Assembly (NCBI GenBank): GCA_032207245.1
Contig: CM063509.1
Location: 106,368,021-106,432,020 of the forward strand
Direction: 5' to 3'
DNA length: 64,000 nucleotides
From: Pardosa pseudoannulata
Lineage: Eukaryota; Arthropoda; Arachnida; Araneae; Lycosidae
Of this stretch, positions 49,661-61,600 are shown one piece after another. The notes below the pieces were generated by a model. The model was not told the DNA's origin and searched no databases. It saw nothing but the letters and a program-made list of their open reading frames with translations. The position numbers were made by a program, and so were the translations under genes. Position 1 is the first letter of the stretch. Each line of letters opens with the position of its first letter.

Positions 49661-52600
49661 CTGCATTAATAATAAGAATACAAATGTTAAAAACTCATTA
49701 ATTATAACAGCACTTTGATGATTTTATAAAATTCCAGAATGATAAAAAAAATTAAAATGATGTATTTCCATGAACTTTATAGTTATGGAGGCTTTATTCA
49801 ACAGTGACTTACTTCTACATAAAATAAAAATTTTGAAACTCTTCACTTAACCCCTCAATATCTAGTCTTTTGTTTGAGCACAGTTAATAAGATGCACAGA
49901 CTTTTATGGTTTTTAGCCTAATTTCTCCTTTTTATTGAAAGTAGATGACAATCCTAAATATAAATCATGGGTTTTAACCCTTTAAAGGTTACTACTGAAA
50001 ATTTTTTGGGATTTAAGGGAATTAGGCTATAAATGTTATCTATGAACATTATGTATGTGAAATGTGTGAAAAATATTAAAATTTATTTGTAGTAAGGTGG
50101 TGGGTTTTAGCTGTGAAACTATCTACCCCCTTGTACAGCTCGAAAATAATACACTCTTAAAATGTAAATAATATTTAAAGAACACTGCATAACTATCATC
50201 AAAGTGATGTAACAGATAAATAGCTAAACTATATATAAAAAATGTTTTGGGTAAATATATTTATTTGAGGTCATGACGAAGAGAAATCAAATACCTGATT
50301 TTTTTCCCCAGTTAAAACAAGTATCTTTTAAAAAGAAAAATAGATTGTGTGTAGTGCTACCATTCATTAATACTTTGACGTATCAAAAACATTAAAAAAA
50401 ATCATTATTATACCTTAAAAGAGAAAAAATATGTTAATAGGTGGTTTCACTACGAAACCACTGTCCTTTAAAGGGTTAAACTGCTGGCCCACATGGTCAA
50501 TTTTGCAGCCTACAAAAGTGTTTTAAAAAAACTTTCATAGCCTTGTAGTTTGTAGTGTGTCTTTGTACTGTGTCTTTAAAGAAACAATGAAATTCATTAA
50601 AAATGAGTACAGGAATCAACTTACAAATTTGTTTTTGCATTACTTTTTAAGATTAGCACTAATTGAGGTAATAGTGGATATTTATTCATTGGTTGATTTG
50701 ATTCAGATGACTATCCACAAAACTCCTACTAAATTATCCTTTTTAAAATTTTATTTTAATCGCATTATTAATTTTAATTTGTCTTTTGGTATTTTTTTCT
50801 TGTAATTTGTCAATATTAATTCAAATAAACTGACACTGTTAAAAATCTTAAAAATTCAATTGTTTTTCAAAATTTAATTTTTAAATGATAGTGAGAGCCT
50901 TGAAAGTGCGACTTACAATCATACATATGGCTTCCAATGTGGTTCTTGAGCCTTACAAGTTGGAAACCTTTGATACATACCTGCCAACTTTTAAAAATTG
51001 ACATCAGTTAAACTTTTGGGTTTAAATATTGGTTGGTTAATTGGTTGGTATTTAGTGGCTCAAATAATACTAGTCGATAAAAGTTAATTGTATTTTTTCC
51101 TATCCCAGGAAAATTATAATTAATAAAATCTTTATGCATTCATTTTATGCAATAAAACATTAATTATATTTTAAAATTTAATTTGATTTTTAAAAAACAC
51201 AACTTAGTTTAAACGGAATATCCTGATAAGAGCAGAGATATTATTATAATGACTTTAATCATATTTATAAGAATTTTCAAAAATAAGATCTTTTTAATTT
51301 CCCTGGTTCTTTAATTTATAAAATCTTACTCAATTACTAGCAGAAATATGCAAAATAAAATACAATATCTAGGTATTGCCATATTCTGTGGTGACTAGAA
51401 TAATGCCAAATGTATAATTATGTCACATAAGGATATTTATATAATTTTTCATCAATTATGTAAATTTCTACTGAAATTAAAGAGATTTTTCAATTTTCAC
51501 AAATTACTAAAGTAAAACATTCATTGCTTATATTTTTAAAATTTTCAAGTTAACTTTCACTATCAAAAACCATAAAAATTCTCTGTTTAACTGTAAATCC
51601 GTAAAATTAAACCCATGACCATAAATTTATGGATAATCCATAAAATTTAAAAGGTATTCTGCTAGAAACATTCCTTTCAAGCACTTGTTATTTATAGTTC
51701 TGTGATTTGGATCAACATTTCATGATTTTTATACCTTGTACATGAATTTGTTTTTAGTGGATGTAGACAAACTAATATTGCATAAATAATTACATGCTAC
51801 ATAAAACTTCATTAAGTATTGTGCTTACATATGATAGCAAACAGATTTGTTATCTTGAAATTTTCCTTTTTAAAAATAATATTCTATGATACTGCTCCAA
51901 AATTATAATAGATTATAATTTTAAAACTAACTAAAAAATTGCTTGAATTTTCAATTAAATATCTATTTTATTCTTCTTATTATTATTAGGAGTCTATTAA
52001 CTTAGATTTAAGCTATTCATCAATATAATTAATTGTGCAAAAATGATTCAGACATTAATGGGTTACTTACAAAATTGGTTTATTTAAAATATGATCATAT
52101 TAAATTTGCTAACAATTACTTAGGGATGAGGTATAACCAGGGTTGGAAAAAAATAATGATTTTTTTTTTAAATCAAAAGAATCAGGTTTATTTGATTTAA
52201 ATCAAATTTTTTCAATTTAAATCAGATTTATTTGGCTCTTTTCTGAATTCTAATTTTAATTATTGTTGTGTTTTTATATTTTTTGCAATATACATAGAGT
52301 AGTTTGTTATAAGAAGTAACAACTGATCTATCTAGTATAATCTACACACTGATTACCTAAAATTAAATACATAAATTTTAATCTAAATACATTTGATTAT
52401 TTTGTAACTGGATGGTGCAAACTAAATAAGATGTAAATTTAAAGAACAAATTAAATATTCATTTAATGCAAACTATTTATTAAAACACAAAAAATTCACA
52501 ATTATTTCAATTAAGCAACGAATTATGGATTTAACTGTTTCAATAAAAACACTAGTTTTGATGTCGTATCCACTCCTAATTGGTTACGAAGGCTAGAATG

Positions 52601-55600
52601 AACAATACTAAAAGAAGAAAACTGTCTTTCCATTTTAGCAGATAATGTGACGGTTGTTATTTGGTAGACAAACTGGATTTCAAGTTCTGTAATACTCTCT
52701 TTACCCCCTATTACATTACATAAAATAAATTCCACTAGTCATAACTAGTCACTGTACCTACCCCTACTACATACTTTCTGATAACAACTCCTAAATTCTT
52801 AGAAAACATACTATCTATTTATACTTATTTACTTATTGGTATTTCTGTGCTGACCGATTCCTAATTCTCCTGCCTTTCGAATGTAGATTTTAAGAGAAGT
52901 GAAAAAAAAAATGATTTAAATCAATGATTTTTTTAAAACAAAATCAACTGATTTAAATCATGCCAACCCTGGGTATAACAATAAGCTACATTAGAAAAAT
53001 AAATAGAGTATTAAGTAGTTAAAGTCAGATATCTAAAATGCTTCTCTTTCATGCTTTACATCATAGATTCTAAAACTATGGTTCATAAACTCTTGAGGAA
53101 CTGTGTAGCCATTAACAGAAGTCAACAAATCAGCTGCATACTCCATTAAATTAAAACAACAGAAAAAATTATATATATCTTTTGACCAATATTTTACCAA
53201 GAAATGTTTGTATAAGTTTACTATTTTATGGTACTACTAGTTTTAATAATTTTATGTTTTTTATTAAACCATGGTAGTTCAGTTGGCAAAGGCAGGAATT
53301 TAGTAGTCAAAAGGTTAGAGGATTGAAGCTCAAACTGGAATTAGATCCACCATGTCTATTGATACTTACGACAGACTTTGGCATGACTGCCTAAAATAAA
53401 ACCTAAAATGTGGGGTTGGCTTATATACGAAATCATGGAACAGATGTAATACATGTTTTTTGAAGACATTTTGTTGCTATTCAGAATAAAAAGTCAGCAA
53501 ATTGGCAAAAATTAATGGAACAGTTTTAATAAAAGCAAAGAACAAAAGAGAAATCCATAGCAGCAAAAAGTAAATAAAGTTTGCAAAAATTTTAAAATCT
53601 GTAAAAATATAAAAATTGAAAAATAAATTTTATCTGTGTAATAATCACTCCAAAAACAACAATACTATAACAGTAGCAGATCTGCTAATTTTAAGATAAA
53701 CACGACTCTGTGTAAACTGGAAGCAATTGATAAACTGCCAAACAGCATTTTTTAGCTTATATAGCTTAAATTTGTAAAAAAGTTATCTTTATATAAGGTT
53801 ACCAGAATTGAAACATATCGAAGCAAAATACCATTGGCTGCATGGTCTAGCGCCGCAATTATCAAACCGTGTGCCACTGCAGTAATCTAGATAAGTTAGT
53901 GTAAAATTGCGTAGTTAATTAGGAGAGCATAAAGTGAATTAAAATTTAAAATGTAAATTATTTTTCTTTGCCACTTTCAAAATGCATTGAGATGTTCTTG
54001 TATTTGTCTCCAGGTGCAACCGATCCTCTACTTTCAATACTTAAAAAATTGGATAAAAGGGTTTGGGAAGCGTTAGTCTAGCATTTTAATTTAAAGCAAT
54101 TTGATTGGAAAATATTCCCTGCTCCCTGTTTTACCTTCTTGACGACCTATTTGAACATTTCAGAAATTGTTTTATCACTTCAGCTTATGTACGGGTTTTG
54201 AACTATGGGTAAATATTTGAAGGAAAATTTCCCCCTCGGCTTATATATGGATGGGCTTATATTCGGAAATATACAGTAAGTTTGTGATTGTAATGTCCCC
54301 TAAGTTCCCATATGATACCTCTGGACGTGGCAGGCCAAGCCTGGTGGTCTTCTGTTTGGTCTCTGCTTTTAAATTATGAGAACTTAAACTTCAACCTCTT
54401 GTGGCAATAGTAGTCATCTTTCCATGAGAAATCATATGACATCTAAATAGACACAACACAAACCAACCAGCCAACCATGTTTTTAATTCTATATTGTAAT
54501 AAAAATATTCATTTATCTCTACAAAAGAGCAAGACCATTTTTAAAATAACCAGCATTACATTTTACCAATATTTACTACAACATACCTATGAGATTATTG
54601 AACCAGAAATAGCTTAAAGAATAGCATTGGTGGAATAAGGTCCAGTAAAGAAAAATGTTTGGTTTGGTTTTGAGTGCTACGGTCTACTTTTTGCAACACT
54701 AGGGGTAATGAGACCGGGACCTACAGCTTAAAGCCGATTCCGAATGGCTACAAACATCCATGCCACTGTGGGATTCGAACCCACGAACTCTGGTACCAAA
54801 GCCCAGCAACCTAACCAATTGGCCATCATTCAGTATCATTCTAAAAGAAGTCCTCTGCCTACATAAGTTTAAGTACCCCTGACTTACATATCTGTGATAT
54901 ATAACGATAAATGAGTTATTGTTTTTAACAAAGCAAACTATTTACTTAATTTAAAATACTATACAACTTTTGAAATATAAAACAGACAATTTAAAAGAAA
55001 AAATTAAGATATGAAGAAATACTTAAAGAGGAACTTACCGTATGACCCATATAAACTTTTTGTTTCCTTTTATAAGGCCTAGATGTTGAGAAGGATGCAA
55101 TATAATTTCCATTTGACTGTGCCACAAAAACAGAATCAGTGGGATGAACTTTTAATGATGGACATGTAAAACGTTCCTAATCAAACAATTTTCATATATC
55201 ATTTAACACATAGGACAAATAAAATAATCAGTGACTAAAAAAATCAGAATGTATATATAAATATATGTATAAACTGTGATAATTAAAAAAAATACTAGAT
55301 ATACATAAATGAAAAATCAAATTTGTGGATTAGCTTTAAATGGTTTAAATAACGTTTTCTACTCAGACTAATTATAATCAAGACCAGGGATGGACAAACT
55401 TTTTCGGACATGGGCCAAAAATCAAAAGAAAATAAATTTGGCGGGCAATATAAATTTTTCTAAAATTTTAAAAACAATATAAAAGTACCTAACAGTTTAA
55501 ATACATTAATGAGATGAATGAGATTGCGATTTCATTTTTAAAAGTTATATATACTGGGGTTCGAAGTGAGATGTACTGATTTTAAGGACCGATGCTAAAT

Positions 55601-58600
55601 GCTCATCTGTCAGTCTACTTCTGAAATTATTCTTTCTAAGGTTCAAAGTTGAAAACAGTTGTTCACATATAAGAAGCAAATATACCGCTGATCTTCTGGG
55701 CATGAGATAATAAATTTAGGATATAATATTAAGCAAAGTAGAAAAGGAGATGGATATATAATGTATAAATATATATTTCTTTTAATTTGCCTGGGACCAG
55801 CAACTTAAAATTCTATCCACAGGCCAGATAAAACCTTCCGGCAGGCTATAGTTGGCCCATCCCTCATCAAGACCATTGGCATATAACTAAATAACTACAA
55901 ACATGCATACCAACAATAGGATTTCAATCCATAAATGATGCTTTCAAATAATAATAAATAAAAATTGGCTTAATACAAGCAATACACATTGTTTTTATAA
56001 AGATGATATAGTGTTTAAACATAAGCTGCAGAACTTAGCAATTCATATTTAGAGTTTGTTTTAAAGTTTAAATATGAGCAACTTTGAATGGCTTAAAATA
56101 ATGGTTTAATTTTTTTTTTATTGTTGTGCACTACATTTAAAATCAGTACAGTTATAGATATAAGTTTTTGAAATGTTGAAGTACATATTATAAAACTTAA
56201 ATATCAAAAAATCTTAATTTTTTAAATTGAACATTTATTCAAAAATAATCTTATTTCAATGTGTAAAATGTAAAACAAGGAGACAAAACATGACAAAAAC
56301 TGAACTTGAAATTTTTATAAGTCTGACACCATATGATTTCTTTGTAGACCTATTATATAACACATTCTTATTATTTTACATTTTTTTATGATGCATTGAA
56401 AGAATTATCATTTGACCATTCTAAAGATTCACAGTAGGTTCCATCTCTCAAGGTAACCATCTTGCCCGAGTAGAGTTCAAGCACTGCCTTCATACTCATT
56501 ATAGTAATTTTTCATTACATAGATATTTCGTTCTTGGCTGAAACTTCTCATGATTACAATTCTTCTTTTTCTCCAAATCAGAAATTAATAAATGTTTTTT
56601 TTTTTTTCAAATAATGGATTTATATTTGTTTTCTAAAAATGGACTTCAAATGCTTTGTTTCAACTGCTTCAAAAGCATTGTTATAATTGCATATGGCTAT
56701 GTTAAATTCCTTTAAATTGCACCACTGTAGATCAGTAATGTTAATGGCCATCATACTGTAATTTTTCATTATATAGAGTGTAGATTGCAATAAAAAATGG
56801 AGGTGAACAACAAAATGTTATAATAGTTCTAAATACAAAATTTCAACATTTTACTGCTAATCATTGAGTTATGCCCCACAGCATATGTGCTTTTAATTAA
56901 AGTATCTGTCTACATTAAAAACGTCATTTTTTGCCAAAAATCATAATTTTTTTTTTCTCTATTGTAAAATTTTAACTTTTAGGCTTCTAAATCTGTTTTT
57001 ATTTTTTCTCTACGATATTTTAAAGAAAAGTTACAGCTATTTACACATCAGTGACAGCTGTCAAAACAAAACAGAAATAGCTACTTCGGAACCAGAAGTT
57101 GAGAATTTAAAGCCTTTTAAAGAGCATTTTTTGGACAAAACTTTTTAAATTTTTCTGAAGATTAGTTTAAACATTTTCCTAGTATTTTTAATAATTAGCA
57201 ACTTGGTAATTAGAAAGTTTTGAAGCAAGAAAGTGTGGGGAATTTTAAACATGTATTTTAATTTTTTAATAGTTAAAGTTGCTTTCATAAACTTCAAATG
57301 CGTTATTATCAGAAGAGTATTTTTAATAAAATCTTGAAACTTGAAATGTGATTTCTCAAAACGTTCTTCAAATATTTTGTTGAAAATTATTATAAATGCT
57401 TTTGATAGTATTTACTAGTGAATGAAGGACAAGCTTTAAATTTGGATCATTTTTAATGATGTTACAATCATAGATATAAAGGTAATGAAAATTCGTTACA
57501 AATTTAATGTGTATGATTTTGAAGGGCCAAAATTTTTACTGAATGTAAATTAAGCAAAGATTTTAGGTGATTCACTAGTCCAGTGTATAAGAAATGTGTT
57601 GCATCAAAAAATATTGAAGTAATTTAATTTATTAAAAAATTAGACCTTTTGAAAAAAAACCCAATTTTGTAACTAAATTTTCTTCATTTATTAGAATTTT
57701 ATAAAAACTTCTCCAGGAATAAATTTTTTAAGTGCAATTCTCTATGATAATATGAAAATTAAATCTAAAAATGTAAAAATGTAAAAACATGAACTAGTTT
57801 CTACGTTTAAAGAAAAAAGCTTTCTGAACTTAGACGGATACCTTAATATAGAGTGCTGATTGTAATCTAAAGGGTTGGTACACTACTAGATACGAAATTA
57901 AAAATTTTTAAGATTAATCACTTTTGAGTTATGCAAGATATATACCTATAGGCAATAAAACTAGACCAAATGCATTCATGGATGGTCAAAAAGGATATTT
58001 AAAGTTAAGCAGAAGTTTCCTTGTACATGCATACAGACCTAATACTGAACTTGTCAAAATTCATTTAGGCATAGTCAAAATAACTATTTATGTTAATTAT
58101 TGAATACCAAATTTCTTTTACTATACTTAATTTTCTTTGAATAAGAAAGTACAAATAAGAGAATTAGTATTTACATACACATATACATCTTTAAATTTTA
58201 GTTGATATAGCTATATATGTTAATAACAAAATATAAATTTTTTTTAATAGCTTCTTACCAAATATATTTGATTAGATAATACTGCACCACTGGAAAGATC
58301 CCAAACCATAATTGTACGATCTGCTGAATCATGACTTACTATACTAGTACTACATACAAATTCATTTTCATCCAAAAAGGCAATATCCAGGACCTAAAAA
58401 ATAAACTAGACTAAAATTCAAACATCCCCAAATATATTGAAATTTTATACAGGGTAATTGTTAAGCTATAAGTTATTGCTATAAGACAAACTTTGAGTTT
58501 TAGTACAGTTTGCCAAAACATACAATTTTATATAGGAATGTAAGGATAGGAAGTGACACACACAGGCAAAAAAAAAAATAAATAAATAAATAAATAAATA

Positions 58601-61600
58601 AACTTTGTTTATTTACACCAAAATCTTAATTTTATTAAAACAGATAAGATTCAATTAAATTAAAATAATTTCTGAATATAGTTTTCTTTAAAGTCAATTT
58701 AAAGAATAATTAGTTATAAAAACAGCTTTATATTGACTTTAATAAAAAATATCATTAAACGGAAGCATAATTGAAGTTTTCAGGTTCACAACATACTAAA
58801 CATACAACTTACCTAAATTATGAAATATTACATTGCAAATTAATATGGGTACTAAATAAAACTTTTCTTTTTGTTGCAAAGTTAAATAAAGTTATACAAT
58901 GAATCCTTTTACTACACTTGAATAAATAAAAAAACTGAGGTTTTTAGGTTTCTTTGTTAAGTACTTTTTGCTTAAGCACTTTTAAACTTTTACACTGCTT
59001 AAGTACTTTTTAATTAAGTAATTTTTGCTAACAAACAGTAAGGTATCATAAATACCATTGAAATTTTAAATTTTTTTTCAGAACACAATTTAACCAATAT
59101 TTAATAATTCTTAAAAAACAATTCACATTACATTCAAAGATCTTTATCCTGCTATAAAGAAATTATAATAACTAAAATCTTAGTAGAAAGTAATCCTGAA
59201 CACATAAACTGAGGACTGTTGGGACTTTAACAAAATATTTTATAGTAAAAACAGACCTTTCACAAATTTTTTCCAGTGAAAAATTTAATTTTTACAATTC
59301 TGTATTATCTTAATTAAAAAACTTGGCACAACAGCCCTAAGGAGGCCAATCTCCGTTTCCGAGACCAAGAGCGTAGGGATGTAAAGCATATGCTCCGGTT
59401 AGGTGGTCAGCCTTAAGCAAAACCCCCAGTGTTTAGTTACCAAGCATGCTTGGTCCTCAGTTTGTCTATTCACTCAAGGGATGAAAGGCTGAGTCAACTT
59501 TGCCCAGGCCAGGGATTGAACCTCAGACCTGATTATCTTCATTAACCTTTGTGTAAATAATTGCATCCTTGAACAGGGTTGGCAAAAACCCGGGTTTTTT
59601 CTGAAAAAACCCAACCCAGTAGGTTTTTGAGGTTTTTTCAGGGTTTTTGGGCTTTTTTCAGGTTTTATCAGGGTTTTTACTATACTTTAATGGGTTTTAG
59701 ATGCTTTTTTGGGGATTTGAAAACTATTTAGGTTTTTTTGTTATGTAAGAGGACAGGATATATAATTAATTGTATGATTAAAATAATTTTAAAATGTTAA
59801 TAGCTTTTTAAAATTGAAAAATTGAAAAATCCATTTTAAATTATGCAGAAGAAATTTTTGTCTAAATTAAAGGAAATTTTGAAATCTTAAAATAAATTTT
59901 TTTCATATAAAATTTTTCTAACATCAAAAAACTAGTTTTGAATGGCGATTATTTTATACTAAAAGTTGGCTTTGAAATAGTTGCATTTGAAGTTTTTTCT
60001 TTTCAATAAAATGTATTAAATTATTGCTCTGTATTTATTAACAGTACAGTGTTATTAAAGCATTTAGACATTTTTTTAGTTAATTTGTAAGTTATATATG
60101 ATAAGTAGCAGAATTAATTATATATATTATCCCCATGTTTATTTATTTGCAGTTGTTATACATATTTTTTTCCCAATTTTTCTTGTCCATTTTTCAATTA
60201 ATTTTATCACATGTAATATTTCAATATTATTTTTTTTTCATCATACATTCTAATTAACTTTGTTTAATTTAATTTTTATTGTATTTGTTATACAGATAAC
60301 TATTTTTCACTGAAAAGTTTTTAAGTTTTTGTTTTACCTAGCAGTTTAGACCCCCCTCAAATTAAAGAAAATCTAGGATCATTGTCAAAGATGAAATATG
60401 TAATATATATTATAAATTTAATTCAATATATTTATTATTATTTAAATACGTGGAATTTTAAATAAAGATTTTGAGAACCCAATTTTGAAAAAACCCAGCC
60501 CGGGTTTTTTCGGGTTGGACAAATGGAGCCAATCTTGTCCTTGAATAAATGTAATGTTTTTAATAAAATATACTTATACTTTTTTTTACGATAAGTCTCT
60601 CTAAAACAAAACTTAGTACAAATTCAGATTCATAAATTTGTGTATTTTCACATAGAACAGGATCCTATTTTCAAAAATTCACAAATAGGATGCTTACTGA
60701 AAGAACTAGATTTAATGCTAATTTCAGTTTCCCAATATTAGTAGATTTTTCCCAAAAAGAAGACTCTGTCTGAAAAGTCTGAACAGACCTCTCATTAAGT
60801 ATTTATGATTATGCAGTATGGTCTACATAAACCCATTAAATTAAATATCAGTGTCAGCTTTAATTTAACTTTGGATAATCTTTTTAAGGAAGAGCACTAG
60901 ATGTTCCAAAACAAAGTTACTGTTAATAGTTGAATAACTCTAAGTTCAGCTTCAACTAGTTAACAACTTTCTTAGCCACGTTTGATATATCTTTAACACT
61001 AGATTAATCGTAAGCTGATATACATCTATTTCTGCCAAAGGGGTCAAATTGACTTCTTTTGGTATTTAATCAGAAAAAAATATAAATGGAACTACCTATT
61101 ATGAAATACAAAAATAAACAATATAATTACATCAATTATAATAATCAGATTTTTTAAATACTTTAACAAAGTATTTTTTACAAATTGCAATTTTTTTAAA
61201 GAAAATTAACAATAAGTTTTCTTAAAGGGATCAAATAATCTCTTGATAAACTTAGTATTAATAATCATTTCACACAGGGTAGTTTAGTTTTCAGTTATGT
61301 AATAAATAGTAATTTAACCAAACAGCCAAATATCTGGTAAGTTTTAAGCTAAATACTGAATATTTACTAGCCAAAAAACTTTTAAGTTTCACTTTTAACT
61401 ATAAATTTGTAGCTAGACTTTCCCTATTTTAAATTAAAAATTAAATATTAATAAAATTCATTTTCTTTGTATAAGTAAAAAAAATTAACAAATTGATGTA
61501 TTTTTTATATAATAATTTGTTATTTAATTATATTACAATAAATTAATTTTTATAATTATATATCATACATATGTATTGTATATTATTGATATACTGATAT

